From Marispirochaeta sp964554875 (GTDB lineage: Bacteria; Spirochaetota; Spirochaetia; JC444; Marispirochaetaceae): a DNA stretch of 64,000 nt. The translations under genes and the position numbers were made by a program. A model generated the notes under the pieces. It saw only the letters and a list, made by a program, of their open reading frames with translations. It searched no databases and was not told the origin of the DNA. Every line of letters begins with the position of its first letter. Positions within the stretch are counted from its first letter, which is position 1. Positions 51,685-60,679 of the stretch are shown here, piece by piece. The stretch spans positions 59,028 through 123,027 of the forward strand of contig CAZKQJ010000008.1 in assembly GCA_964554875.1 (NCBI GenBank), written 5' to 3'.

Positions 51685-52540
51685 CGGGTCCTCCAGACCA
51701 GTTCAGCTTGGTTCGAAGAACCTCGTAGAAGTTTCGCTTATCAGAACGAATCAGCGATACCTTGCGGGAGGATCGGCGGATATGCAGCTTGTCTTCCGGT
51801 TCCAGGGGAAACACAATCTGACCATCTATGGTTAATATGATTCTGGTGCGCTGCTCCTTCTCCACCATGATGGTAATGCATCTGTCACCATTAACAACAA
51901 TGGTTCTGTTGGAGAGTGTAAAAGGACAAATGGGATTCAATACCAGGGCCTCCATCTCCGGGTCAAGGATCGGCCCCCCCGCCGCGGCGCTGTAAGCGGT
52001 GGATCCGGTGGGTGTGGAGACAATAATCCCGTCCGCCCGGTACTTTCCCACCGGGGTATCGGAGATATCCACCGAAAGACGGACAACCTTGGATATCCCG
52101 TCAGAGGCAACAACGGCATCATTAAAGCCTTCGAAATCACGAACGATTTCTCCTTTTCGCTCCACCGAGACATTGACCAGGACCCGTTCGCTCAAGCCCA
52201 GGAGACCGGAACGATACTTCTCAAAGGCCTCTTTCCATTCATCATGAGTGACCTCGGTAATAAAGCCAAGACTGCCAATATTAACAGCCAGAATGGGCAC
52301 ATTCATGCCCGCCAGGGCTCTGGCCGTATACAGAACAGTACCATCCCCTCCCAGGGAGAAGACAATATCCGCAGCATTCTCCGGGGAAAAACTGGATATG
52401 TCCGGCTTTCCGGTGATACGGTTGACCGTATAGAAAATTTTGTTGTCCTGAAGGTAGCTTCCTATGTCCGAAATCAGGGATTCCGCCTTCTCCTTAAGGC
52501 AGTTCGCAACAAGCAGAGCACGTGTAACTTCTCTTCGCAT
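51677..52540 (-). CDS. nadK: NAD kinase
   Basis: This protein of about 287 residues has the GGDGT motif (VFSLGGDGTVLYTARALAG), NIGSLGFITEV, the NE/D-type motif region GFNDAVVAS and TPTGSTAYSAAAGGP. All are diagnostic for NadK, which phosphorylates NAD to NADP in the cytosol. The ATG at 52540 is preferred over a TTG three codons upstream. As I recall, nadK next to cheW also occurs in Borrelia. Confidence 0.95.
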   Translation of the reverse strand: MRREVTRALLVANCLKEKAESLISDIGSYLQDNKIFYTVNRITGKPDISSFSPENAADIVFSLGGDGTVLYTARALAGMNVPILAVNIGSLGFITEVTHDEWKEAFEKYRSGLLGLSERVLVNVSVERKGEIVRDFEGFNDAVVASDGISKVVRLSVDISDTPVGKYRADGIIVSTPTGSTAYSAAAGGPILDPEMEALVLNPICPFTLSNRTIVVNGDRCITIMVEKEQRTRIILTIDGQIVFPLEPEDKLHIRRSSRKVSLIRSDKRNFYEVLRTKLNWSGGPDA

Positions 52541-52562
52541 CGACTCCAAGTCTACACCTTTT

Positions 52563-53582
52563 TTACGGCAAAGTGGATAATATTCTTACCAGCAATTCCG
52601 TGTTTTTCCGACCCATGGATGGATAAAGAGGGAACAGTATGGTCCGTAAAGCCAGACTGGCGGCTACCGGACAGCCGATCTCCTCCGACTGAAGCCGGGC
52701 ATAGGGGGTCGCGGCAAAGGCGTTTTCCGTCTGGACCCCGTTTTTCAGGGCGTATTGCCGGACCTCGTTCATCCCGGTATCGATTACAACCGGAAAAGCC
52801 GTGGGGACCACGCTTTTATCGCTGTACGGGGAAAAGCCGTGGTGCTTGGATTTCATCAGGGCCTGGGAGAGAAGTTCGTAGATTTCACTTCGCTGCTGAT
52901 GCATGCTTTCAGCATTCTGCATCTGAGCAAGTCCCAGAGCAGCATTTATATCCGGCATGCGTGTTTCGATAGGAAGCTCCTCCTCCAGGGGCTTCAACAG
53001 ACGACGATATTTCATGCTTCCAGGCAGAATAACGGCACCGCCGCCGGTTGTAATCGGGTCCATGTATTCCGTACGGACCATCGTAAAGGCAGCATCCCCC
53101 TGCTCGCCCTCCTCGGGAGCAGCCACCACCGAAGTAAGATCCTCTATTAGCGGAGCACCCTCCCCCTGAATCAACTCCGTATCCGGGCGGATTCCAAAGG
53201 GGGAATGAATTATCCACGCAGCGGGATTCAGATCGACAGCCTGCTGCACAGCCTTCGGGGCAACACAGGCGGACGACTCATCCACATCAATAAAAAGGGG
53301 CTGCAGGCCCTGGTTTTCCAGGGCGTCGAGATAGTAGAGGGGCGAAAGAGCACTGATGGCGACCTTCGCTCCCTGAGGAAGATCAAGGCTGCGCAGTGCA
53401 AGGCCGAGCGCCTCTGCAGGAGAACGCAGGGCAATCCCGAGCTTTTTATCAAGAAAGCGGGAAAGCTCCTTACTGAATCTCTCCGCCAGGCTTCCAGGCC
53501 CGATTTCATCACTGACCATACACGTTAAAACCGCGTCCATGTCCCGACGCTTCAAGGTAGGTTTATAAACTGGGATAGACAT
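52563..53582 (-). CDS. DegT/DnrJ/EryC1-family protein lacking the PLP lysine
   Basis: This 339-residue protein has the DegT aminotransferase fold pattern: IPVYKPTLKRRDMDAVLTCM at the start, EIGPGSLAERFSKELSRFL, PLFIDVDE, the PLP-Asp region LIEDLTSVVAA, and the loop PITTGGGAVILPG. In active members a Lys stands about eight residues before this glycine motif (as in KNITCAEGG of ArnB). Here the aligned position is Met (TEYMDPITTGGG) and no Lys occurs nearby, so it is probably not a normal aminotransferase. It lies between cheW and nadK. Function unknown. Confidence 0.8.
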   Translation of the reverse strand: MSIPVYKPTLKRRDMDAVLTCMVSDEIGPGSLAERFSKELSRFLDKKLGIALRSPAEALGLALRSLDLPQGAKVAISALSPLYYLDALENQGLQPLFIDVDESSACVAPKAVQQAVDLNPAAWIIHSPFGIRPDTELIQGEGAPLIEDLTSVVAAPEEGEQGDAAFTMVRTEYMDPITTGGGAVILPGSMKYRRLLKPLEEELPIETRMPDINAALGLAQMQNAESMHQQRSEIYELLSQALMKSKHHGFSPYSDKSVVPTAFPVVIDTGMNEVRQYALKNGVQTENAFAATPYARLQSEEIGCPVAASLALRTILFPLYPSMGRKNTELLVRILSTLP

Positions 53583-53591
53583 ACTGTTTTC

Positions 53592-54071
53592 TTAACGTTT
53601 TCCGATTTTTCCGAGCTGCTGCAGCTCTTTTGGATCGAAAATCCTTCTTATATCGAGAATAATCAGATACCCCGTCTCTTCGGATGTTACCCCCTGAATA
53701 TACTCAGCGCCAATACCGGATATCATTTGCGGCGGGGGCTGTATCTTGCTGCTGTCAATACTTACAACCCGCGACACCTTATCAATGAAGACTCCCAGCT
53801 GCATACCATCGAGGTTCAGAATGAGAAAACCGGAGAGCAGTTTATCCTCTTCACTCAGAACAGCACGACGAAGATGAAAACGTTTGTGCAGGTTGATAAT
53901 CGGAATTATCTGGCCCCGAAGATTGAATATACCTTCAACGTAGTTCGGTGCATTGGGAATAGACCGCACCTCCTGGACTTTCTGGATCTCGTTAACCTGC
54001 ATAATATCGATGCCGTAGACCTCATCACCGAGCTGAAAGGTAACCAGTTGTAGCTGTTTTTCGTCTGCCAT
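53592..54071 (-). CDS. cheW: Chemotaxis coupling protein CheW
   Basis: This 159-residue protein has the complete CheW fold: QLVTFQLGDEVYGIDIMQVN (about residues 8-27), NYVEGIFNLRGQIIPIINL and MQLGVFIDKVSRVVSIDSSK. CheW joins CheA to chemoreceptors. It is first in a five-gene minus-strand chain and has its own candidate promoter. Confidence 0.95.
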   Translation of the reverse strand: MADEKQLQLVTFQLGDEVYGIDIMQVNEIQKVQEVRSIPNAPNYVEGIFNLRGQIIPIINLHKRFHLRRAVLSEEDKLLSGFLILNLDGMQLGVFIDKVSRVVSIDSSKIQPPPQMISGIGAEYIQGVTSEETGYLIILDIRRIFDPKELQQLGKIGKR

Positions 54072-54090
54072 CCTAAAACCTCTTGGTAGT

Positions 54091-54119
54091 AGAATAATTT
54101 ATGAAGCAATGTTTTGCAA
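54091..54119 (-). promoter_or_regulatory. Candidate sigma-70 promoter upstream of cheW
   Basis: The minus strand has TTGCAA (54114-54119), exactly 17 nt, then TATTCT (54091-54096), about 20 nt before the cheW ATG. The match is moderate. No sigma-28 motif is seen here. Confidence 0.45.
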
Positions 54120-54146
54120 TACGATTTTCAACTTAGCGTCGTATGG

Positions 54147-54184
54147 AGGACCGGGAACGCTTATTACAGCCCACTCCCGGTCCT
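54147..54184 (-). terminator. 10-bp inverted repeat after the sugar importer operon
   Basis: aggaccggga (54147-54156) pairs perfectly with tcccggtcct (54175-54184) around an 18-nt loop. It lies 26 nt beyond the yjfF-type stop and upstream of the cheW promoter. It lacks a U-tract on the minus strand, so it is either a Rho-assisted terminator / mRNA 3' stabiliser or an operator. Confidence 0.5.
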
Positions 54185-54209
54185 GTACGGGCTAAGAGCA
54201 GATGGCGAT

Positions 54210-55244
54210 TCAGATACTGCGCTTTCGTCGGATAGAGGCAAAGACGCTCTGAAGAACGATAAAGAAGCACAGAAGTGCGGAGAGTACGATCTTGTTCCAC
54301 CAGGACGACAAGGTCCCGTTGCAGCGGATATAGGTTTCAATAATCGCCTTGATCAATACCCCGAAAAAGCTTCCCACCACTGTTCCAACACCTCCGGAGA
54401 GCAGGGTACCGCCAATTACCGTAGAAGCTATAACCTCGATCTCAAATCCCCTGGCCTGTTCAACAAAACCGCTGGTGGTATTCAGACAGAAGACGAATCC
54501 AGCCAGGGAGGCAAGGAATCCGTTCAGGATGTAGGCGATCATCTTCGTGCGCCGCACATTTACCCCCATAAGGAGTGCTGACTGCTCGTTTCCTCCGATG
54601 GCAAACAGGGAACGCCCGAATTTTGTGTATTTAAGTACATACCAGATTACTGCCAGGGCACACAGGGCAATGACAACACTGGGATGTATAAAGGGATAGA
54701 GCCTTATGCCCCTCTTGTTTACAGTAGCGCCGAAAAAAAGATAGATATTCTTTGTCGCCATGTTGAGAAAAGTCTCATTTTCCGTAATGGCAATCTGATC
54801 GACGCTGATTACCGCCGTCAGTCCCCGGCAGAAAAAGAGCCCCGCCAGAGTGACGATAAAAGGCTGCAGCCGCATGTACGCGATCAGCCATCCCTGAAAA
54901 GTTCCAAAAACCAGCCCGAAAAGCAGAACAACAGCAATGGATACGTATGCGTTCATACCCATAACCTGCATCATGTAGGCCAGCATCATGCAGACAAGGC
55001 CGATGACAGAACCGACAGAGATATCAATCCCCCCGGTAATAACAACTGCCGTCATTCCCGCCGCAGCGATTATCAGGCCAGCATTGTCGATCAACATGTT
55101 CATAAAGGTCTGTATTGTGCCGAAACCCTGCTTATGATAGACGAGCACACCACCGGCATACATTATGAAGAACATGATTATCGTGATGAACAGCAGAAAG
55201 CCGGTACTGGCCATTTTCTCTTTCAGATAATTGCCAATCTTCAT
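54210..55244 (-). CDS. yjfF: Sugar ABC transporter permease, YjfF-type
   Basis: This 344-residue protein has about nine or ten membrane helices and the RbsC-family signature GMTAVVITGGIDISVGSVIG (about residues 61-80). A second conserved stretch is GVGTVVGSFFGVLI. It is the second permease of a YtfQ/YtfR/YtfT/YjfF-type importer, whose E. coli model takes up galactofuranose. It overlaps the first permease gene by 4 nt. The substrate here is inferred from family only. Confidence 0.88.
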   Translation of the reverse strand: MKIGNYLKEKMASTGFLLFITIIMFFIMYAGGVLVYHKQGFGTIQTFMNMLIDNAGLIIAAAGMTAVVITGGIDISVGSVIGLVCMMLAYMMQVMGMNAYVSIAVVLLFGLVFGTFQGWLIAYMRLQPFIVTLAGLFFCRGLTAVISVDQIAITENETFLNMATKNIYLFFGATVNKRGIRLYPFIHPSVVIALCALAVIWYVLKYTKFGRSLFAIGGNEQSALLMGVNVRRTKMIAYILNGFLASLAGFVFCLNTTSGFVEQARGFEIEVIASTVIGGTLLSGGVGTVVGSFFGVLIKAIIETYIRCNGTLSSWWNKIVLSALLCFFIVLQSVFASIRRKRSI

Positions 55245-56326
55245 TGCACCACCGCCTTTACGGTTCCAGATTTCTGCCGGAAATTCCGGATCCAGTGTTT
55301 CAGCTGGTCTGACTGGATCGAGACAATCAGAATAACGACGATTGCTTTGTATACCGGCAACTGATCAGCCGTTATTCCCATGGCATAGAGACTTGTCGTC
55401 AGGGCCTGTATCGTTATAGCACCGATGACTGACCCGAGCAGACTGAATTTCCCTCCCGACAGGCTGTTGCCTCCAAGGGCAACCGCAAGGATTGCATCCA
55501 GCTCCATGTAGAGCCCGATATTGTTGGCGTCGCTCGAATAGATACGGCTGGAAGTAACTACTCCGGCAATGGCCGCTGTAAAACCGCAGATAAGGTAGCA
55601 CATGAATATGATGAAAGTAGAATTGATACCCACCAGTCGTCCGGCCTTACTGTTGATTCCCACAGTTTTTACATAGAGCCCCAGGGCAGTACGGGTCAGA
55701 ATGAAATAGGCAATAATCACCACCCCCAAAGCAATGAATACCGGGGTAGGAACCACCACTCCGGGGAGAAACCCGCCAATCGCTTTGAAGGATTCCATAC
55801 GCACGTACAGGATCTGCCCCGGAACCATCTTGCCACCGATTTCCCTGGCGCTTATGAGCTGAGCTATCCCCCGTCCGGCGGTGAACAGAATGAGAGTAGC
55901 CACCATGGCCTGTATTTTCAACCGCGATACCAGAAAGCCGTTAAAGGCACCGCAGGCGATCCCGGCCAAAAGAGCTATACCAATGCTGAGAAACAAGGGA
56001 GTTGCGAAGGCGTCGTAACTCGAACCAAGGAGACGGACACATACTGCGGCCGCCACAGCCCCGACAGCGCCTACAGAGATATCGATCCCGCCTGTGGCGA
56101 TCACAAGGGTCATACCGACGGCCAGAATGATCAGCTCGCTGGCCCGATTGATGATATCGACGATATAACCGTAAAGCACACCATTCTGGATGGATATATT
56201 GAAGAATGTGGGCGTTTTGACGACATTGACAATCAAAACGATACAGAGGGCAAATACAGGCAAAAACAGCTGCTTTTTAGAAACTGCAATCACTGCATTC
56301 TTGAGCTTGCGTAAATCAGGATTCAT
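55241..56326 (-). CDS. ytfT: Sugar ABC transporter permease, YtfT-type
   Basis: This 361-residue RbsC-family permease has about ten membrane helices and LAVGMTLVIATGGIDISVGA (about residues 69-88), plus LGGNSLSGGKFSLLGSVIGA. It pairs with the YjfF-type permease to form the channel. Two different permeases rather than a homodimer are characteristic of the YtfT/YjfF arrangement. Its start overlaps the ATPase gene by 11 nt. Confidence 0.88.
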   Translation of the reverse strand: MNPDLRKLKNAVIAVSKKQLFLPVFALCIVLIVNVVKTPTFFNISIQNGVLYGYIVDIINRASELIILAVGMTLVIATGGIDISVGAVGAVAAAVCVRLLGSSYDAFATPLFLSIGIALLAGIACGAFNGFLVSRLKIQAMVATLILFTAGRGIAQLISAREIGGKMVPGQILYVRMESFKAIGGFLPGVVVPTPVFIALGVVIIAYFILTRTALGLYVKTVGINSKAGRLVGINSTFIIFMCYLICGFTAAIAGVVTSSRIYSSDANNIGLYMELDAILAVALGGNSLSGGKFSLLGSVIGAITIQALTTSLYAMGITADQLPVYKAIVVILIVSIQSDQLKHWIRNFRQKSGTVKAVVQ

Positions 56327-57854
56327 TGGTCTGCGCTCCTCCGGCGATTGCCGTCATAACATCATGCTGGGTAATGCCGTCATTGTTCAGTTCTCCGATT
56401 TTCTGCCGGTCGCAGAGAATGCAGAGACGATTAACGGTCCGCAGCATCTCTTCAATCTCAGAGCTGATAAACAATACCGTTTCCCCCTGTTTCGCGAGAT
56501 CAATAATCAGCTTCTGGATTTCCGTTTTTGTACCCACGTCAATTCCGCGGGTAGGCTCGTCGAGAATAAGGAACTCCGGGTTGGTTATAAGCCATCTACC
56601 GAGGATCACCTTCTGCTGATTTCCCCCGGAGAGCTGTTTGACCGGGGTTTCCGGCGACGGGGTTTTTATCCGGAGAAGCTCGATATATTTCTCTGCCAGT
56701 TCATTCTGTTTAGCTTCCGGAATAAGCTTGAGGATACCGGTCTTTGCCTGCAGCGCGATCAGCAGGTTTTCCCGCACCGAGAGATCTTCTATGATTCCTT
56801 CCTCCTTGCGGTCTTCCGGAAGGAATGCCATTCCCAACTTCATTGAGTCTATTGGGGCCTTCGTCCGTACAGGAGTCCCCTTTATATGAAGCTCTCCCCT
56901 GTCCGGTTTCTCCGCACAGTACAGAAGACGCGCCAGTTCCGATCTTCCCGATCCCAGAAGACCAGCGAGTCCAATGACCTCTCCCCTCTTGATGAGCAGG
57001 TTAAAGGGATCGATCATTCCTGCCCTTGTCAGGTCCTTTGCCCTTACCAGGACCGACTCGGAGCTCCCGGAATCGGAATCGGCCTTTGCGCTTTTTATCT
57101 CCGCCAATTCATCGAATTCGCGCCCCAGCATTCTTGCAACGAGCTGAACCTTCGGCAGTTCCGCCAGGCGGTAGGTACCTACAAGCGCACCGTTTCTTAA
57201 AACCGTTATTGAATCGCAGATTTCGTAAACCTGTTCAAGAAAATGGGTCACAAAAATGATGCCAACCCCCTGTTTTTTCAGGTTCCTCATTACCTCGAAC
57301 AGGGTTTTTACTTCGCTTTCATCAAGCGAACTGGTAGGTTCATCAAGAATCAGAACCCTGCAATTAATATCAACCGCCCGGGCAATAGCTACCATCTGCT
57401 GAATAGCCACAGAAAACTCTCCCAGAGGTTTTGCAACATCGATGTCCAGGCCTACTTCCTTCAGAGCCTTACGGGCCATCGACTCCATTGTTTTCCAGTT
57501 TATACCGCCCAAAAAATTCAAAGGCTGCCGCTCAAGAAACATGTTCTCCGCGACGGAAATATTCGGGCAAAGATTGACCTCCTGGTATACGGTACTGATT
57601 CCATTTCGCTGAGCTTCCTCGGGGGAATGGTTTACCACAAGTCCGTCTATTCCCTGAACTCGGATTTCTCCGTCATCCATATCATAGACTCCGGTCAATA
57701 CCTTTATCAGGGTACTTTTTCCGGCACCGTTTTCACCCATAAGGGCATGGATCTCGCCGCTTTTTAATGAAAAGTCCACATCCTTGAGTGCCTGTACGCC
57801 GGGAAATGTCTTATCGATATGACGCATGGTTAAAATACTGTTCTCTTCCATCGC
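56316..57854 (-). CDS. ytfR: Sugar ABC transporter ATPase with two nucleotide-binding domains, YtfR-type
   Basis: This protein of about 512 residues has a first NBD with Walker A ALMGENGAGKSTLIKVLTG and Walker B RVLILDEPTSSLDESEV. The second NBD has the degenerate Walker A GLAGLLGSGRSELARLLY, the signature LSGGNQQKVILGRWL and Walker B FLILDEPTRGIDVGTKTEIQ. This tandem form is typical of the carbohydrate-uptake-2 (RbsA) family. The ATG at 57854 is chosen for family length and the purine-rich GAAGGGAAAG upstream. A hairpin with a U-tract lies in the 83-nt gap after the binding-protein gene. Confidence 0.92.
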   Translation of the reverse strand, partial: AMEENSILTMRHIDKTFPGVQALKDVDFSLKSGEIHALMGENGAGKSTLIKVLTGVYDMDDGEIRVQGIDGLVVNHSPEEAQRNGISTVYQEVNLCPNISVAENMFLERQPLNFLGGINWKTMESMARKALKEVGLDIDVAKPLGEFSVAIQQMVAIARAVDINCRVLILDEPTSSLDESEVKTLFEVMRNLKKQGVGIIFVTHFLEQVYEICDSITVLRNGALVGTYRLAELPKVQLVARMLGREFDELAEIKSAKADSDSGSSESVLVRAKDLTRAGMIDPFNLLIKRGEVIGLAGLLGSGRSELARLLYCAEKPDRGELHIKGTPVRTKAPIDSMKLGMAFLPEDRKEEGIIEDLSVRENLLIALQAKTGILKLIPEAKQNELAEKYIELLRIKTPSPETPVKQLSGGNQQKVILGRWLITNPEFLILDEPTRGIDVGTKTEIQKLIIDLAKQGETVLFISSEIEEMLRTVNRLCILCDRQKIGELNNDGITQHDVMTAIAGGAQTNES

Positions 57855-57885
57855 TTTCCCTTCTTCCAGATAGATCGCTTCGACT

Positions 57886-57922
57886 AAAAAAGGCAGGGAT
57901 GCGGAACATCCCATGCCTTTTT
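57886..57922 (-). terminator. Terminator-like attenuator between ytfQ and ytfR
   Basis: On the minus strand aaaaaggca/tgcctttt (9 bp) continues into gggatg/catccc (6 bp) with a one-base bulge and a 5-nt loop. A run of six T follows at 57891-57886. This is a classic intrinsic terminator placed 15 nt after the ytfQ stop. It should let most transcripts end after the binding-protein gene, with read-through into the membrane components. Confidence 0.75.
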
Positions 57923-57937
57923 GAGCGTTTTAAGAGA

Positions 57938-58927
57938 CTAATACTTTCTGGTGGGCAAAACCTCTTTGGCATTGGATGTGTCAAAGACCTCTTCCACAAC
58001 ATACTGGATCTTGTCGACCCTTTCACCTCTTTCCAGCTTCTGGATAATCTCCGCGACCCGGGGGCCATGAAGAGGATTACACTCGACCGAGCAGTTGATC
58101 TCTCCGGCGATCATCCGGTTGAAAGCTTCGTGAACAGCGTCGAAGGAGATAATGATGATATCCTTTCCTGGCTTTTTACCAACAGCTTTGATGGCATCAA
58201 TGGCACCGAAGGCCATATTGTCGTTCTCAGCGAATACAACATCTATGTCAGGGTATGCCTTCAGGAAGGATTCCATTACTTCCTGTCCCTTGGCCTGGGT
58301 AAACTCCCCGGTCTGTTTGGCAAGAAGTTTGAACTTCGGATTTGCATCTATACCTTCCAGGATGCCCTTGGTCCGGCCGACTTGTGCAGAGGATCCGATG
58401 GTACCCTGCAGCAGCACGATATTCAGCTCTTCATTGGCCATGCCGTTCTTTTTTACATAATCATTGAGCCACTTAACACCGTCCTGGCCTTCCTTAAGGA
58501 AGTTTCCTCCTACCCATGCGGTATAGAGGCTGTCGTCGGACACATCCATCATCCGGTCAGACAGAATGACAGGGATTCCGGCTGCTTTAGCTTCGCTGAG
58601 TACAGTTTCCCAACCGGTCTCTACAACGGGAGCAACCACGATGTAGTCCACATCCTGCTGAATAAAATTGCGGATCGCCTTGATCTGATTCTGCTGTTTC
58701 TGCTGGGCATCATCAAAAATAAGCCGATAGCCATTTTTTTCAACAAACGTACTCTTGAAGGATTCTGTGTTTGCCGTACGCCAGTCAGACTCAGCACCGA
58801 CCTGAGCATAACCAACAACAATCAGATCATCCTCTGCACCTGCGGCAGCCTCATCCTGTCCACCCGCGAACACATAGCCGAGGGAGAATACCGCGAAAAC
58901 CATGAAAATCACTAATACCTTGTTCAT
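57938..58927 (-). CDS. ytfQ: Periplasmic sugar-binding protein, YtfQ-type
   Basis: This 329-residue periplasmic binding protein has a signal peptide (MNKVLVIFMVFAVFSLGYVFA). The type-1 PBP fold contains VVGYAQVGAESDWRTANTES, QQKQQNQIKAIRNFIQQDVD, VVAPVVETGWETVLSEAKAA and IPVILSDRMMDV. These closely follow E. coli YtfQ, which binds galactofuranose. It is the first gene of the importer operon, preceded by direct repeats likely bound by the adjacent response regulator. A second, lipidated paralogue is encoded 3 kb away. Confidence 0.92.
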   Translation of the reverse strand: MNKVLVIFMVFAVFSLGYVFAGGQDEAAAGAEDDLIVVGYAQVGAESDWRTANTESFKSTFVEKNGYRLIFDDAQQKQQNQIKAIRNFIQQDVDYIVVAPVVETGWETVLSEAKAAGIPVILSDRMMDVSDDSLYTAWVGGNFLKEGQDGVKWLNDYVKKNGMANEELNIVLLQGTIGSSAQVGRTKGILEGIDANPKFKLLAKQTGEFTQAKGQEVMESFLKAYPDIDVVFAENDNMAFGAIDAIKAVGKKPGKDIIIISFDAVHEAFNRMIAGEINCSVECNPLHGPRVAEIIQKLERGERVDKIQYVVEEVFDTSNAKEVLPTRKY

Positions 58928-58999
58928 AATTCCTCCTTGGGATTGTGATTGAGTTCATGGTATCCCCACCCTGCTTTGCGGTACATGAGATTTCTTCCT

Positions 59000-59056
59000 G
59001 AGTTTTTTATGATTTTTTACCCTTTCCCGGGATCAGGTTTGATTTTTTACGGTAAA
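59000..59056 (-). promoter_or_regulatory. Direct repeats upstream of ytfQ, probable response-regulator sites
   Basis: The 11-mer tgattttttac occurs at 59010-59020 and 59040-59050, exactly 30 bp apart (about three helical turns). A related gagttttttat lies at 59000-59010. The distal copy also forms ttttacggtaaaa, a small inverted repeat. In-phase direct repeats upstream of a promoter are typical of AraC-family activators, and the adjacent gene encodes one. The downstream promoter has no clear -35, as expected for an activated promoter. Confidence 0.55.
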
Positions 59057-59068
59057 AAGTACGTAAAA

Positions 59069-60679
59069 TTACGGACAGGCGCAGGGATCCCTGGAACCTG
59101 AAGTCAATCTGTAATCCCTGGGCGAAATACCTGTATTCTTTTTAAAAATAAAGCTGAAATAGTGGGGATCGCTGTATCCGACTTCATAGGCAATATCGGA
59201 ACACTTCATGGCACTGCAGCATAGAAGTTTTTTAGCTTTTTCAATTCTTGTATTCGTCAAATATTCGATGAATGTTTCCCCGGCTTCCTGGGAAAAAATT
59301 GTGCTGAAGTGATTCGGACTGACATTAACAAAGGAAGCGACCGTATTCAGCGACATATCCTGACTCATGTAGTTTTCTTCAATATAGATCTTTGCTTTCC
59401 GGATGATCCCGTGATGACGGGTGTTCATGTGTTCATCGCGGTAGACGATCCACAGCTCCATCAGGTTCCTGAGCTGCCCGCGGAAGGGAATCGAGGACAC
59501 CTCGAGGGATTCCAGACTAGTGTGCCGCAGGGCAGGAGGAAGCGCCTGCTGCAGATCGCCCTCAATCTCTTCAACCAGGCCGGAAATAATCTCAATCAGA
59601 TCGTTAAATACAAGCAGGAAAAAACTTGTGTCAGGTACGTTCAGAGACTTCCTTCCGAAAACCTCCAAATACAGGTCGATAATATCGTCAATCTCTTCCC
59701 TGGCGGCAAAACGCAGTTTTTCTACAACCGGTCCTTCTTCATGCCCCCTGGGATTATCCTTCCTGCTCCACTGAATGTCGTTGACTCCGATTATCATGTT
59801 TTTTCCTGTCAGGGACATATATCGTACCGCTCTGTCAGCATCGGAGTAGGAATCGACAATCTCACCCACATGACTGACCATTGAACCTATCCCTATTGAT
59901 ACCCTGCAGCTGCTGTTTCGTTCGGCCTCAAAACGGACCGCCTGTGCAAAGGAATATACAGTGTCGTCCGAAGCTTCCCTGCTCAGGTTCTTGAAGATAA
60001 GTCCCTGCTTTTCCAGGCTTGGTGAAAAAAGGAGAACATCATCCCTATCCTTGACAAGGGAAGATACTATCGACTTTACAACAGCATAGTCAGAAAAGGT
60101 GTCTGAACCAGGCAGGATGTCCACGATCAGAACAATATAACCGTTGGCGATAAGATCGATCCCCAGGGTTCGGGCCGACTCTATCGCATCAGCCGAACTC
60201 AGCTGACCGGTAGCCAGATCGCAGAGCCATTTTTCACGCAGGACCTCCTGGGAAGAACTGATCTTCATCTTGAGGGTCTCGATATTGGTAAGCCGCTCCT
60301 TTTCTTCTTCTATTTTTCGCGTAACCTTTTCGAGAGTAGCAAGCATATCCGCGGACGAAACCGGCTTTAGCAGGTATTCGTCAATACCAATGGATATTGC
60401 GTCTTTAGCGTACTGGAACTCATCGTGACCAGAAAGAATGATTATCTTAATCCAGGGCTGATCCTTTTTTATAATCCTGGACAGGGTAAGACCATCCATA
60501 AAAGGCATTTTTATATCGGTTATTAATATGTCCGGTTTTGCCTCCTGGAGAACTGTCAGCGCCATTTCTCCGTCAGGGGCCTCTCCTGCCAGGGTATAGG
60601 GTGTACGCTCCCAGGGAATACTGTTTCGTATTCCCTCCCGGGTAACAATTTCATCCTCAACAAGAAATACGCTATACAT
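59069..60679 (-). CDS. Response regulator, REC + AraC-type DNA-binding domain (YesN family)
   Basis: This protein of about 536 residues has an N-terminal receiver domain with acidic residues VEDE, phospho-acceptor Asp55 (ILITDIKMPFMDG) and the Lys of YLLKPVS. A long middle region (about residues 150-420) follows. The C-terminal AraC/XylS double helix-turn-helix contains SLNTVASFVNVSPNHFSTIF and DIAYEVGYSDPHYFSFIFKK. It should be phosphorylated by the kinase encoded just upstream and activate the adjacent ytfQ importer operon. ATG 60679 is preferred; a GTG two codons earlier is possible. Confidence 0.9.
   Translation of the reverse strand: MYSVFLVEDEIVTREGIRNSIPWERTPYTLAGEAPDGEMALTVLQEAKPDILITDIKMPFMDGLTLSRIIKKDQPWIKIIILSGHDEFQYAKDAISIGIDEYLLKPVSSADMLATLEKVTRKIEEEKERLTNIETLKMKISSSQEVLREKWLCDLATGQLSSADAIESARTLGIDLIANGYIVLIVDILPGSDTFSDYAVVKSIVSSLVKDRDDVLLFSPSLEKQGLIFKNLSREASDDTVYSFAQAVRFEAERNSSCRVSIGIGSMVSHVGEIVDSYSDADRAVRYMSLTGKNMIIGVNDIQWSRKDNPRGHEEGPVVEKLRFAAREEIDDIIDLYLEVFGRKSLNVPDTSFFLLVFNDLIEIISGLVEEIEGDLQQALPPALRHTSLESLEVSSIPFRGQLRNLMELWIVYRDEHMNTRHHGIIRKAKIYIEENYMSQDMSLNTVASFVNVSPNHFSTIFSQEAGETFIEYLTNTRIEKAKKLLCCSAMKCSDIAYEVGYSDPHYFSFIFKKNTGISPRDYRLTSGSRDPCACP

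Noticed and set aside
51965..51971. C7 run inside nadK as another phase-variation tract
   Set aside because: It encodes part of the conserved GGP after the NadK substrate motif and is shorter than the G8 tracts at start sites.
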